Notes: generated from the letters alone by a model not told the origin. Positions 41,881-51,047 are shown, counted from the first letter of the stretch. The stretch is DNA of 64,000 bases from Streptomyces sp. NL15-2K (GCF_030551255.1 NZ_CP130630.1:1860001-1924000), one strand, 5' to 3'. Made by a program: numbers and translations.

Positions 41881-43461
41881 CTACCAGCTGGCCTTCCGGT
41901 ACAGCTCCCACATGACCATCATCGTCGCCGGGTCGATGACCTTCTCCAGACCCGCGATCTCCTCGTTCGCGGCCACGTACTGCTTGCCCTGCCACAGAGG
42001 CAGCAACCGCGCGTCGTCCACGAAGATCTGCTGGGCCTCCTCGATCTGCTTGGCCACGGCCCCGCGGTCGCTCTCCGCGCGCGACTCCGGCAACAGCTTG
42101 CCGGTGATCTCGGGTGCGTCGTACGGGGTACCGAGCGCGTTCTGCTCGCCCACGAAGGGCGCGATGAAGTTGTCGGCGTCGTTGAAGTCGGGGAACCAAC
42201 CACGCCCGAACACCGGGTACTCGCCCTTCTGGTATCCCTCCACGTAGCTCTTCCAGGGGCGGCTCTTGAGGGTGACCGTGAACAAGCCGGAGGCCTCGAG
42301 CTGCCGCTTCAGCTCCTCGAAGGCGGGCTTGGTCGTCGAGCCGTAGCGGTCGCTCGTGTACCAGAGCTTCAGCGGGACCCGATCGGTGATGCCCGCTTCC
42401 GTGAGGATCCGCTTGGCCTTCGACACACTGGGGGCACCGAATTCGTCGAAGAAGCCCGTGGTGTGGCCCACCAGACCCCTGGGGATCATGGAGTACAGCG
42501 GCTCGACGGTGTCCTTGTAGATGTTGTGCGCGAGCGCCGGGCGGTCGACGACCTGGGCGACCGCCTTGCGGACCGCGGGCTTCGCGGCCCACGGGTCGCT
42601 GGGGTTGAAGACCAGGTAACTGATCTCGGTGGTGGGGTTCTCGACGAGCTGGAGCCCCTCCGCCTTCTGGTTGGCCTCGATGTCCACGGTGTCCGAGGCG
42701 CCGAGACCGCGGTAGATGACAGCGATCTGCTTGTCCTTGAGGGCCTTGACCATCTCGTCCGACTGCTGGAAGTAGCGGATGGTGACGGCGCTGTTCTTGC
42801 GGTCCGCTATGCCGTTGTAGTTGTCGTTGCGGACGAGCTCGGCCTTCTTGCCCTCCTCGTAGGAGGCAAGACTGTAGGGCCCCGAGCCGCTGACCTTTCC
42901 GTCCTTGCGGAGCGCGTCCGCGGGGTACTCCTCGGGATCCACGATCGACATGGCGGGCGTGGTCAGCACCAGGGGGAAGGTCGCGTCAGGCTGGTTGAGA
43001 TGGAAGACGACCTCACGGTCGCCCTTCACCTGCACCCGCGACAGAGTCCCCAGCAGACCCGCGGGACCGCCATTGACGTTGATCTTCTTGATCCGGTCGA
43101 TCGAGTGTTTGACGGCCGTGGCGTCCAGCGTGTGCCCGTCGGAGAACTTCAGGTCCTTGCGCAGCGTGCAGCTGTACGCGGTGCTCGAATCGTCCGTGAA
43201 ACCACAGCGCTCGGCGGCGTCGGGCTCGGGCTCGGTCGCACCGGGGCTGTAGTTCAGGAGGGTTTGGTACACATTGCGGAACAGCTCCCAGGAGCTGTCC
43301 CAGGAAGCCGCGGGATCCAAGGTGGCCGGGGCACTGGTGGTCCCCACGACGATCGGCGCCTCGTCTCCGGAGGCATCCGAGGAGAACACACCACATCCGG
43401 CCACCATGGATATGGACGCGAGGGCCGCGAGCGGCGGCAGGTATCGGTTCCGCATGAACAC
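41881..43461 (-). CDS. ABC transporter substrate-binding lipoprotein, family 5 (peptide/opine/nickel type)
   Basis: The 526-residue protein has a lipoprotein signal (RYLPPLAALASISMVAGC) and the family-5 binding fold. Characteristic parts are SAPATLDPAASWDSSWELFR, RKDLKFSDGHTLDATAVKHS and the C-terminal LLPLWQGKQYVA. It would bind an oligopeptide or a related solute. GTG at 43461 is preferred because GAGGAG lies 7 nt upstream; ATG at 43455 is the alternative. Permease and ATPase genes are not adjacent, so it either works with a transporter encoded elsewhere or is an orphan. Confidence 0.9.
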   Translation of the reverse strand: MFMRNRYLPPLAALASISMVAGCGVFSSDASGDEAPIVVGTTSAPATLDPAASWDSSWELFRNVYQTLLNYSPGATEPEPDAAERCGFTDDSSTAYSCTLRKDLKFSDGHTLDATAVKHSIDRIKKINVNGGPAGLLGTLSRVQVKGDREVVFHLNQPDATFPLVLTTPAMSIVDPEEYPADALRKDGKVSGSGPYSLASYEEGKKAELVRNDNYNGIADRKNSAVTIRYFQQSDEMVKALKDKQIAVIYRGLGASDTVDIEANQKAEGLQLVENPTTEISYLVFNPSDPWAAKPAVRKAVAQVVDRPALAHNIYKDTVEPLYSMIPRGLVGHTTGFFDEFGAPSVSKAKRILTEAGITDRVPLKLWYTSDRYGSTTKPAFEELKRQLEASGLFTVTLKSRPWKSYVEGYQKGEYPVFGRGWFPDFNDADNFIAPFVGEQNALGTPYDAPEITGKLLPESRAESDRGAVAKQIEEAQQIFVDDARLLPLWQGKQYVAANEEIAGLEKVIDPATMMVMWELYRKASW

Positions 43462-43610
43462 GCGCTTGCTCCTCGAAATGCCGTACCAAGGGTCGGCAGA
43501 CCATACCGCAGCGCTCCGCCCGCTGAACCTCCACGGGCCTGTGACGTCTCCTGCACTTCGACACGGGCCCTGTTTTCGTCAACGAGCGCCCGTGCCGAGT
43601 TTCGCGAAGG

Positions 43611-44369
43611 TCAGCCCACGCCGGCGTTGAGGAAGATCCCGCCGTCCACGACGAGCGTCTGGCCGGTGATCCAGTCGGACTGTGACGAGGTGAGGAACGC
43701 GGCGGCGCCGCCGATGTCGGAGGGCACACCGAGCCGGCCCAGCGGGTAGGCCGCGGAGGCCTCCTCCTCCCGGCCCTCGTACAGGGCTTTCGCGAACTGG
43801 GTCTTCACCACGGCCGGGGCGATCGCGTTGACCCGCACCTTGGGCGCGTACTCGTGCGCCAGCTGGAGGGTCAGGTTGATCATCGCGGCCTTGCTGATGC
43901 CGTACGCGCCGATGAAGGGCGAGGCGGAGACGCCCGCGACGGAGGCGATGTTGACGATCGCGCCGCCGTTGTCCTTCTGCCAGGCGTGCCAGGTCTTCTG
44001 CGCGAAGCCGAGCGCCGAGACGACGTTGGTCTCGAAGACCTTGCGCGCCACGTCCAGGTCGAGGTCGGCGATCGGCCCGAACACCGGGTTGGTCCCGGCG
44101 TTGTTGACCAGGAAGTCGACGCGCCCGAAGGCCGCCATGGTCCGCTCGACGGCGACGGCCTGGTGGGCCTCGTCGTGGGCCTTGCCGGCGACGCCGATGA
44201 CGCGGTCGGCGCCGAGCTTCTCGACGGCCTCCTTGAGGGCCTCCTCATTGCGGCCGGTGATGCACACGCGGTCACCGCGCGCGATGAGCGCCTCGGCGAC
44301 GCCGTAGCCGATGCCTCGGCTGGCGCCCGTGACGAGCGCGACCTTGCCGGAGAGTTCCACCGAAGTCAT
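43611..44369 (-). CDS. Short-chain dehydrogenase/reductase
   Basis: The 252-residue protein has the classical SDR signature: the glycine-rich loop VTGASRGIGYG, NNAG, the catalytic Ser in NIASVAGVSAS, YGISK with Tyr and Lys, and a C-terminal DGGIFLNAG. It would oxidise or reduce a hydroxy or oxo group with NAD(P). Neighbouring fabG belongs to the same superfamily but is clearly different in sequence. ATG at 44369 gives the standard N-terminus. The two genes are separated by a palindromic repeat at 44408-44576. Confidence 0.9.
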   Translation of the reverse strand: MTSVELSGKVALVTGASRGIGYGVAEALIARGDRVCITGRNEEALKEAVEKLGADRVIGVAGKAHDEAHQAVAVERTMAAFGRVDFLVNNAGTNPVFGPIADLDLDVARKVFETNVVSALGFAQKTWHAWQKDNGGAIVNIASVAGVSASPFIGAYGISKAAMINLTLQLAHEYAPKVRVNAIAPAVVKTQFAKALYEGREEEASAAYPLGRLGVPSDIGGAAAFLTSSQSDWITGQTLVVDGGIFLNAGVG

Positions 44370-44407
44370 GTCGTTATCCCCTGGTTTCCCTGGTTCCGCT
44401 GGTTCCG

Positions 44408-44576
44408 CTAGTGCCGCGGCAGGCAACGTTTGCCCGTCAAGGAGCGGCGTCCGGTGCGTGCTCTCGGCGTGCCGGGCGCAGGCCCTCGTACTGGATGTAC
44501 TTGGGTCTGTGCCCGGTGCGGCGAGAGTGCGTGCCGGGCGTCGCGACGGGGCAAACGTTGCCTGCCGCGGCACTAG
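44408..44576. repeat. 169-bp palindromic MITE-like repeat between two SDR genes
   Basis: The ends are long inverted repeats: 44408-44438 starts CTAGTGCCGCGGCAGGCAAC and pairs with 44545-44576 with a single extra base. The interior is also largely self-complementary (TGCTCTCGGCGTGCCGGGC against GCCCGGTGCGGCGAGAGTGC), so the whole unit can fold into one long hairpin. CTAG occurs at both outer ends and could be the target duplication. It carries no gene. The stop codon of fabG (TAG) lies inside the right CTAG, so insertion was immediately at the gene end. Confidence 0.8.
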
Positions 44577-45334
44577 TCGAGCGGTCCGCCGGCGACGTAC
44601 AGGACCTGACCGGAGACGAACCCGGCGGCCTCGCCCGTGAAGAAGGCGATCGCGTTGGCGATGTCGTCCGGCTCGCCGACGCGCTGCACCGGGATCTGGG
44701 TGGCGGCCGCGGCCTTGAAGTCCTCGAAGCCCATGCCGACGCGGTCGGCGGTGGCCTTGGTCATCTCGGTGGCGATGAAGCCGGGGGCGACGGCGTTGGC
44801 CGTGATGCCGAACTTGCCGAGTTCCTTGGCGAGGGTCTTGGTGAAGCCCTGCAGTCCGGCCTTGGCGGCGGAGTAGTTGACCTGGCCGCGGTTGCCGAGC
44901 GCGGAGGACGAGGAGAGGTTGACGATCCGGCCGAAGCCCGCGTCGACCATGTGCTTCTGGCAGGCCTTCGACATCAGGAAGGCGCCGCGCAGGTGCACGT
45001 TCATGACCGTGTCCCACTCGGAGACGCTCATCTTGAACAGCAGGTTGTCGCGCAGCACGCCCGCGTTGTTGACCAGGATGGTCGGCGCGCCGAGCTCCTG
45101 GGCGATGCGCGCCACGGCCGCCTCGACCTGTGCCTCGTCGGACACGTCGCAGCCGACCGCGAGGGCCTTGCCGCCCGCCGCGGTGATCTTCTCCACGGTG
45201 TCCTTGCAGGCGGCCTCGTCGAGGTCGATCACGGCGACCGCGCGGCCCTCGGCGGCCAGTCGTACGGCGGTGGCGGCGCCGATGCCGCGCGCCCCTCCGG
45301 TGACCACGGCGACCCGCTGCTCAGTGCTGGACAT
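44573..45334 (-). CDS. fabG: 3-oxoacyl-ACP reductase-type SDR (FabG-like)
   Basis: The 253-residue enzyme has the SDR motifs in FabG form: VTGGARGIGAATAVRL, NNAGVLRDNLLFKMSVSEWD, NLSSSSALGNRGQVNYSAAK (Ser, Tyr, Lys) and FIATEM. The RDNLLFKM context is typical of FabG-like reductases, which reduce 3-oxoacyl thioesters with NADPH. ATG at 45334 has GAGGAG upstream. It is probably an additional FabG paralogue rather than the fatty-acid housekeeping gene, because no fab genes surround it. Its stop codon abuts the MITE-like repeat. Confidence 0.87.
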   Translation of the reverse strand: MSSTEQRVAVVTGGARGIGAATAVRLAAEGRAVAVIDLDEAACKDTVEKITAAGGKALAVGCDVSDEAQVEAAVARIAQELGAPTILVNNAGVLRDNLLFKMSVSEWDTVMNVHLRGAFLMSKACQKHMVDAGFGRIVNLSSSSALGNRGQVNYSAAKAGLQGFTKTLAKELGKFGITANAVAPGFIATEMTKATADRVGMGFEDFKAAAATQIPVQRVGEPDDIANAIAFFTGEAAGFVSGQVLYVAGGPLD

Positions 45335-45482
45335 TGCTGTTCTCCTCGCCCTTGAGAAAGCCCTTGGAAAGCCCTTTGAAAGGGTACGCCCCTATGGTGA
45401 GCGACCGCTTAGTACCTTCAGCAGAGGTGACGCTAGAAGCCCTGGCACGCGGTGTCAACGGCAACCGGGTGCGTGTGATCGA

Positions 45483-45899
45483 TTACCTGACCAGGAGGTC
45501 CAGCAACCGGTCCGCCTCCGCGGCCGGATCGGTGGTCAGTCCCGTGTGCACGGGCCCCGGCTGGACGACCGTCGAACGAGGCGCGATGAGCCAGCGGAAA
45601 CGCCGCCCCGCGTCGTCGCGCGCGGCCTGCCCCGCCGCCTCCCCGCCGGCGCAGACCCCTTCGACGGCGCGGAGCGCGGCGCGCACACCGGCCACGTCCA
45701 CGGCCGGGTCGAGCGCCAGCAGCCGCGCCTCGTCGAGGTGGGTACGCGCGCCGACGTAGGCCTGGGCGCGGCAGTACACCAGCACGCCCGCGTTGACACA
45801 CTCGCCGCGCTCGACGCGGGGTACGACGCGCAGGAGGGCGTACTCGAAGACGTCCCGGCCGCTGCCCTGCCCCGGCTTGATGATGTGGCGCTCGCTCAC
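45483..45899 (-). CDS. DUF3037 domain-containing protein
   Basis: The 138-residue protein contains the DUF3037 pattern: FEYALLRVVPRVERGECVNA, GVLVYCRAQAYVGAR, and a late PRSTVVQPGPVHTGLTTDP. The function is unknown. GTG at 45899 overlaps the stop of the HipA-like gene by 4 nt (GTGA read on the minus strand), so translation is coupled. DUF3037 and HipA-like kinase genes occur together in many bacteria, which suggests the proteins act together. Confidence 0.88.
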   Translation of the reverse strand: MSERHIIKPGQGSGRDVFEYALLRVVPRVERGECVNAGVLVYCRAQAYVGARTHLDEARLLALDPAVDVAGVRAALRAVEGVCAGGEAAGQAARDDAGRRFRWLIAPRSTVVQPGPVHTGLTTDPAAEADRLLDLLVR

Positions 45900-46651
45900 T
45901 TGGCCCCCTCGATGCGGTCGTGGATGACGCTGGCCCGGGCCAGCAGGGGCCGCGCGTAGGCCTGCCGGAGGGCGTCCGGCGTGTCGAAGCCGGGCTCGTC
46001 GGCCAGCCAGGCGTCCGGGATCTCGGAGGTGACCTCGGCGAGGAGTTCCTCGGTGACCAGCGGCGCCAGTTCGGCGGCGGCCCGGGCGACATCCGGCGCG
46101 AAGGGCTCGAGGGCGTGGTCCGAGGCGTCGTACGGCCGGGCGGCGGAGGTCTCGGCGCCGGGCCAGTTGTGGTGCCAGATCATGGTGGCGCCGTGGTCGA
46201 TGAGCCACACCTCGCCCCGCCACATCAGCAGGTTGGGGTTGCGCCAGGAGCGGTCGACGTTGTTCACCAGGGCGTCGAACCAGACGATCCGCCCGGCTTC
46301 CTCGGGGCTCACCGCGAAGGCGAGGGGGTCGAAGCCGAGCGCGCCGGACAGGAAGTCCATGCCGAGGTTGGTGCCGCCGCTGGACTTCAGCAGCTCCTGC
46401 ACCTGCTGGTCGGGTTCGCCGAGCCCCAGCACCGGGTCGAGGTCGATCGTCACCAGCCGGGGCATCCGGAAGCCGAGCCGGCGGGCGAGTTCCCCGCAGA
46501 CGACCTCCGCGACCAGCGTCTTGCGGCCCTGCCCGGCGCCGGTGAATTTCATGACGTACGTCCCGTGGTCGTCGGCCTCGACGAGCCCCGGCAGCGACCC
46601 GCCCTCACGCAGGGGCGTGATGTAGCGGGTCGCGGTGACCTCTTTCAGCAT
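45896..46651 (-). CDS. HipA-family kinase-like protein
   Basis: The 251-residue protein resembles the short HipA-like kinases. It has an ATP-site lysine in GTYVMKFTGAGQG, the catalytic-loop region FDALVNNVDRSWRNPNLLMW (Asp and Asn in VDRxxxNPN) and the metal-binding Asp in WLIDHGATMIWH. HipA kinases phosphorylate a tRNA synthetase; this short branch is uncharacterised and has no HipB partner here. It is coupled to the DUF3037 gene through a 4-nt overlap. ATG at 46651 has a weak ribosome site. Confidence 0.87.
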   Translation of the reverse strand: MLKEVTATRYITPLREGGSLPGLVEADDHGTYVMKFTGAGQGRKTLVAEVVCGELARRLGFRMPRLVTIDLDPVLGLGEPDQQVQELLKSSGGTNLGMDFLSGALGFDPLAFAVSPEEAGRIVWFDALVNNVDRSWRNPNLLMWRGEVWLIDHGATMIWHHNWPGAETSAARPYDASDHALEPFAPDVARAAAELAPLVTEELLAEVTSEIPDAWLADEPGFDTPDALRQAYARPLLARASVIHDRIEGAK

Positions 46652-46727
46652 TTCCCCAGGCCACCCATCTCTTCAACCTTGCAATCCACGACCACCGCCG
46701 GAGGAGCGCCACAGCGGGAATGACCCG

Positions 46728-47792
46728 TCAACGGCCCTGGGGAGAATCTGGGGAGTTTCGACTGGCATGCACCTCTCCCCGCATCCCGAGCAGTCCGTCG
46801 ATGGCGGTTCGCCCCTTGCTTCCTGCCTCCGGCATGAAGTGAGCATAGTAACCAAGGGTGATCGCGGGCGAAGAGTGCCCGAGCCACCGCGCCAAGGTCA
46901 CGACGGACTCTCCGGCCTCCAGCATCAGCGAGGCATAGGTGTGCCGCAGCACGTGGAAGCCGTCCTTGGGGGCCGCCGCCCACTGCCAGGGTTTCGCTCC
47001 CTTGGCGCGCGGCGGGATGATGCCGGCCTCGGCCAACGCGGGCTTCCAGGTGTAGGTGTTCCACGTATTCACCGCGACGGCGTTGCCGAATCGTGTGGTG
47101 ACGAGCAGCGAGAACTTCCTCCCCGGCCCCTCCGGCTTCCCCCATGGGAGCTCCACTTCCACCGGCGGGAATGTCTCGACGTGGCGCTTCAACTCCTCGG
47201 CGACTGAGGAGGGCATGTCGACGACACGGGTCTTCTTCCCCTTGGGCAGGGTGAAGTGCAGCCTCCCTTTGATCGCCTGGACTTGGCGGCGGACATGAAG
47301 TGCGCCTTTAGCGAAGTCGATGTCCTCCGGGCTCAGACCGAACACCTCGCCCTGACGGAGCCCGCACCCCAGACCGAGGACGACGGTTATCCGGTTGCGC
47401 GGGTTGATGACGTCGCGGACTCGCAGCGCCGTCGCCAACAGCCAAGCCTCGCGGCGCTCCTGTGGCGCCTTGGGCCACCGCACGGACTTCGCGTGCATAG
47501 GGTTCCCGGCAAGCCGCTTGTCATCGACGGCCGCCTCAAGAATGGAGGAGAGCTCGGACAGGATGCCGCGCTGGTAGTCGACCGAGGAGACGGTTGACTC
47601 CAACTTGGCTATGTACGCGCGCAGATCCGCCGCCGTGATGTTCCTGAGGGGGAGTTGGCCCAGGTGCGGAATGATGTGCAGTCGCGCTCGCCGCTCCTGG
47701 TTCTGCCGGGTCTTCGGAGCACCGCCTCTCCCCGGCGCCCAGTGCATCGCGATGTAGTCGGCCAGCGTGATGGATCCGTCGCGCGGGTCCAC
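46728..47792 (-). CDS. Phage-type tyrosine integrase, N-terminally truncated
   Basis: The core-binding and catalytic domains of a phage integrase are present. Visible are a SAM-like domain (ADYIAMHWAPGRGG, LPLRNITAADLRAYIAKLES), Arg in GLGCGLRQGEVFGL, HVLRHTYASLMLEAG, LGHSSPAITLGYYAHF with the catalytic Tyr, and a basic tail. The arm-binding N-terminal domain is missing. Upstream of about 47840 the open frame continues to 48239 but encodes nothing integrase-like. GTG at 47792 is only a convenient start. No tRNA or attachment site was found nearby, so this is probably the relic of an integrated element. Confidence 0.7.
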   Translation of the reverse strand: MDPRDGSITLADYIAMHWAPGRGGAPKTRQNQERRARLHIIPHLGQLPLRNITAADLRAYIAKLESTVSSVDYQRGILSELSSILEAAVDDKRLAGNPMHAKSVRWPKAPQERREAWLLATALRVRDVINPRNRITVVLGLGCGLRQGEVFGLSPEDIDFAKGALHVRRQVQAIKGRLHFTLPKGKKTRVVDMPSSVAEELKRHVETFPPVEVELPWGKPEGPGRKFSLLVTTRFGNAVAVNTWNTYTWKPALAEAGIIPPRAKGAKPWQWAAAPKDGFHVLRHTYASLMLEAGESVVTLARWLGHSSPAITLGYYAHFMPEAGSKGRTAIDGLLGMRGEVHASRNSPDSPQGR

Positions 47793-48246
47793 AAACTCGC
47801 CGCGCTCCTCGTCCGTGGCTGCCCGACGAACGGACTGCTTCAGGCCGGGCTCGGCTCGTGCCCGGTGAGCGCCGCCGGGTCGTGCCGAGCCCAGATCACG
47901 CAATGGCCCTCCTTCTCGCCGTCGGCCGCCGCCTGCGCAGCACGCGTACGACGAGGATGCCCCGCCCACGACCACGACTACGGCCGTCCCAAGGTCAAAG
48001 AGCGCGACGGTGCGGCCCATCCCCACGATCAGGGCGTCTCCCGCCTCGCCCTCATCCGGCGCCAGCAGGTGCAGACTCCGGCAAGCGGACGGCCTGGCAG
48101 CGGCCCGGTCGCCGTCGGTGACGTGGAACTGGAACGCGTTGGTCAGGGTGTCGTCATCGGCGGCGGTGGGGATACTGAGAGTGGTGATGCCCTCACGCAG
48201 TGGGGTGACGGCCGCGCACACCACCGAGCCTTCAAACACCGTCGGC
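47793..48246. other. Stretch without a supported gene between integrase and terminators
   Basis: The minus-strand frame of the integrase stays open to 48239, and a short part (TLSIPTAADDDTLTNAFQFH) looks protein-like, but no family was recognised. It may be the remnant of a different gene fused to the truncated integrase by deletion. Confidence 0.35.
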
Positions 48247-48279
48247 CGACCTACGGCACCACCGCGGTGCCGTAGGTCG
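48247..48279 (-). terminator. Perfect 14-bp hairpin downstream of the ABC-F gene
   Basis: CGACCTACGGCACC (48247-48260) pairs with GGTGCCGTAGGTCG (48266-48279) around the loop ACCGC. It lies about 120 bp after the ABC-F stop on the minus strand and could end the biosynthetic operon. It may work in both directions. Confidence 0.65.
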
Positions 48280-48289
48280 CTCGGCGGCT

Positions 48290-48316
48290 GACCGCGGCAT
48301 CCTCGACGCCGCGGTC
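48290..48316 (-). terminator. Second hairpin downstream of the ABC-F gene
   Basis: ACCGCGGC (48291-48298) pairs with GCCGCGGT (48308-48315), extended by one G-C pair outside, around a 9-nt loop. Two consecutive strong hairpins suggest a firm transcription end for the cluster. Confidence 0.55.
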
Positions 48317-48395
48317 GGGACTCTGCGTGACTGGCCCTGTCGCGGCAGGTGCGTTTTTGCCGCCTCGCAGTGTCACGTATAGGGGCTACGGACTG

Positions 48396-49991
48396 TCAGG
48401 CCAGTGCCACTAGATCGGCGTACGTATCGTTCCACATGTCCTCCACCCCGTCGGGCAGCAGGATGATGCGCTCCGGCTGGAGTGCCTCGACGGCGCCCTC
48501 GTCGTGTGTGACGAGGACGACGGAGCCCTGGTAGGTGCGCAGCGCGCCGAGGATCTCTTCACGGCTGGCCGGGTCGAGGTTGTTGGTCGGCTCGTCCAGC
48601 AGCAGCACATTGGCCGAGGAGACGACCAGGGTGGCCAGCGCCAGTCGGGTCTTCTCGCCTCCGGACAGCACACCCGCCGGCTTGTCGACGTCGTCGCCGG
48701 AGAACAGGAACGACCCGAGGACCTTGCGGAGTTCCCCCAGGTCCAGGCCGGGTGCAGACGCGCGCATGTTCTCCAGCACCGTGCGGCCGGAGTCCAGAGT
48801 CTCGTGCTCCTGCGCGTAGTAGCCGATCTTCAGGCCGTGGCCCGCGACCACTTGGCCGGTGTCGGGTTTCTCCACGCCGGCCAGGAGCCGCAGCAGGGTG
48901 GTTTTCCCGGCGCCGTTGAGGCCGAGGATCACCACGCGGGAGCCCTTGTCGATGGCCAGGTCGACGCCGGCGAAGACCTCCAGTGAGCCGTACGCCTTCG
49001 ACAGGCCCTCGGCCGTCAGTGGCGTCTTGCCGCAGGGTGCCGGTTCGGGGAAGCGGAGCCTGGCCACCTTGTCGGCACGCCGCTCCTCCTCCAGGCCCGC
49101 CAGCAGTCGTTCCGCGCGCCGGGCCATGTTCTGCGCGGCGACCGCTTTGGTCCCCGCGCGCAGCCGGTTGGCCTGATAGGTGAGGGCGGCGGCCTTTCGC
49201 TCGGCGTTGCTGCGTTCCCGCCGCCGGCGGCGCTCGTCGGCGCTGCTCTGGGCCTGGTACCGCTTCCAGCCCATGTTGTAGATGTCCAGGGCGCAGCGGT
49301 TCGCGTCCAGGCGGAACACCTTGTTGACCGTCGTCTCGATCAGGTCGACGTCGTGGGAGATGACGACGAACCCGCCCTGGTAGCGCTTGAGGAAGTCGCG
49401 CAGCCACAGGATGGAGTCGGCGTCGAGGTGGTTGGTGGGCTCGTCCAGCAGCAGCACGTCGGCGTCGGAGAACAGGATGCGGGCCAGTTCCACGCGCCTG
49501 CGCTGGCCGCCGGACAGGGTGCGCAGCGGCTGGTCCAGGATCCGGTCGGGCAGGCCGAGGCTGGCGGCGATGGTGGCGGCCTCGGCCTCGGCGGCGTAGC
49601 CGCCCTTGGCGAGGAACTCGCTCTCCAGCCGCTCGTAGGTGCGCAGTGCCTTCTGCCGGGCGGTGTCGGGTCCGTCCGCGAGGCGGTGCTGGCAGTCGCG
49701 CATGGCCCGCATCACCGTGTCCAGTGCGCGTGCGGACAGGATCCGGTCCAGCGCCAGGACGTCCGGGTCCCCGGTGCGCGGGTCCTGCGGCAGATAGCCG
49801 ACCGCCCCGGAGCGGGTGACGGTGCCGCCGGCCGAAGGGCCTTCGCCGGCCAGGCACTTGGTGAGGGTGGTCTTGCCCGCGCCGTTGCGGCCGATGAGGC
49901 CGATGCGGTCGCCCTTGGCGATGCGGAAGGACGACGGCTGGAGCAGGACGCGGGCGCCGACGCGCAGTTCGAGGTCGGTGGCGGTGATCAC
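48396..49991 (-). CDS. ABC-F family ATP-binding protein
   Basis: The 531-residue protein has two ABC ATPase domains and no membrane segments. It has Walker A motifs GRNGAGKTT and GLNGAGKTT, signature motifs TLSGGQRRR and VLSGGEKTR, and Walker B motifs VLLLDEPTNHLD and VLLLDEPTNNLD. A basic linker of about 80 residues joins the domains. ABC-F proteins bind ribosomes; some rescue translation or protect against antibiotics acting on the 50S subunit. It is the last gene of the biosynthetic group, so self-protection is plausible, but housekeeping ABC-F proteins look alike. GTG at 49991 has a weak ribosome site. Confidence 0.88.
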   Translation of the reverse strand: MITATDLELRVGARVLLQPSSFRIAKGDRIGLIGRNGAGKTTLTKCLAGEGPSAGGTVTRSGAVGYLPQDPRTGDPDVLALDRILSARALDTVMRAMRDCQHRLADGPDTARQKALRTYERLESEFLAKGGYAAEAEAATIAASLGLPDRILDQPLRTLSGGQRRRVELARILFSDADVLLLDEPTNHLDADSILWLRDFLKRYQGGFVVISHDVDLIETTVNKVFRLDANRCALDIYNMGWKRYQAQSSADERRRRRERSNAERKAAALTYQANRLRAGTKAVAAQNMARRAERLLAGLEEERRADKVARLRFPEPAPCGKTPLTAEGLSKAYGSLEVFAGVDLAIDKGSRVVILGLNGAGKTTLLRLLAGVEKPDTGQVVAGHGLKIGYYAQEHETLDSGRTVLENMRASAPGLDLGELRKVLGSFLFSGDDVDKPAGVLSGGEKTRLALATLVVSSANVLLLDEPTNNLDPASREEILGALRTYQGSVVLVTHDEGAVEALQPERIILLPDGVEDMWNDTYADLVALA

Positions 49992-50093
49992 GGGAAGCAG
50001 GGCTCCGGGGAGTGGTTCGGTGAGAGGGTGCGGCGGCGCGGGAGGGGAGCCGGGGTCCTGGGGTGACCCCGGCCCCGGCTCCTCTCCCGGCGG

Positions 50094-51014
50094 TCACTGC
50101 TTGACCGCGATGGCGATGGGCAGGACGCCGCCGGCGTTGTAGCGGACCGCCTGGACGGTGAGGCCGGCCGCCTCCAGCTGGGAGCGCACGTCGCTCTCGC
50201 TCGCGAAGTTGAGGTAGGTCGCCTGGACGATGTCGCCCATGATGGACAGCTCGCGGCGCAGATCGTCCTCGCCGATCCGGTACTTCGCCCAGGCGGCGGC
50301 GTGCTCCGGGGCCTCCCACGGCGGTGGGGGCGGCGGGGTCAGGAAGCTGATCAGCAGCCGGCCGCCGGGCCGCAGCGCCCTGTGGAAGGAGCGGTACAGG
50401 TCCGTCAGCCGCGCCGGATCGGACTCGTACATGTTCAGTCCGTTGCTGACCACGAGGTCGAACTCCGCCTCCGCGCCGAGGTTCCAGGCGTCCTCGTGGC
50501 GGAAGGAGGTGTGCTCGGCGAGCCCGTGACGCTGGGCGTTCTCCTCGGCGTAGCGCAGGGACTCGGTGTCGAGGTCGACGCCCACCAGCCGGGTGCCGGT
50601 CACGTTCCGGTAGTCCTGTTCGAGCAGGTCGTCCATGACGCCGCACGGGACGGACGCGAGGGTGGCGCCGTCGGTGACGTGCTCGGCGATCAGTTCCCTG
50701 AAGCGGTGGTAGCGCTCGCGGGCCTGGCACAGCAGGGAGTTGTTGAGCAGCCAGTGTTCCAGCGGGGTGACGGGGCCCTTGGGTCGGTTGCGGAAGATGT
50801 ACGACGTCCAGTAGCCGTTCAGGCCGCGGTTGTGCAGCAGGAAGCGGCCCAGCTCGAACTGCTGGAGGTGATGGAGGAGTTCGAGGGTGTCCTCCAGGGG
50901 CAGGACGAGCCGGTCGGCGGCGCGCAGCCGGCGTTCGATGTCCGCCGTGATCCGCTCGGTCGAGGCCGCGTCGGTGATCCTGGTGCCGGTGTGGTGGGAA
51001 ACGGTGGATGCCAT
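50094..51014 (-). CDS. Class I SAM-dependent methyltransferase
   Basis: The 306-residue protein has an N-terminal helical part of about 110 residues and a Rossmann-type methyltransferase domain. SAM-binding features are ATLASVPCGVMDDLLE (motif I, atypical), RLVGVDLDTESLRYAEENAQ, HEDAWNLG and FDLVVSNGLNMYE. The motif I lacks the usual GxGxG, which occurs in some natural-product methyltransferases. It could modify the NRPS-PKS product or, less likely, rRNA for resistance. ATG at 51014 has GGAGAG upstream. It follows the diiron oxygenase gene by 33 bp. Confidence 0.83.
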   Translation of the reverse strand: MASTVSHHTGTRITDAASTERITADIERRLRAADRLVLPLEDTLELLHHLQQFELGRFLLHNRGLNGYWTSYIFRNRPKGPVTPLEHWLLNNSLLCQARERYHRFRELIAEHVTDGATLASVPCGVMDDLLEQDYRNVTGTRLVGVDLDTESLRYAEENAQRHGLAEHTSFRHEDAWNLGAEAEFDLVVSNGLNMYESDPARLTDLYRSFHRALRPGGRLLISFLTPPPPPPWEAPEHAAAWAKYRIGEDDLRRELSIMGDIVQATYLNFASESDVRSQLEAAGLTVQAVRYNAGGVLPIAIAVKQ

Positions 51015-51047
51015 GGTCGGGTCTCTCCGGGAGTCGGGGCGGGGGCG

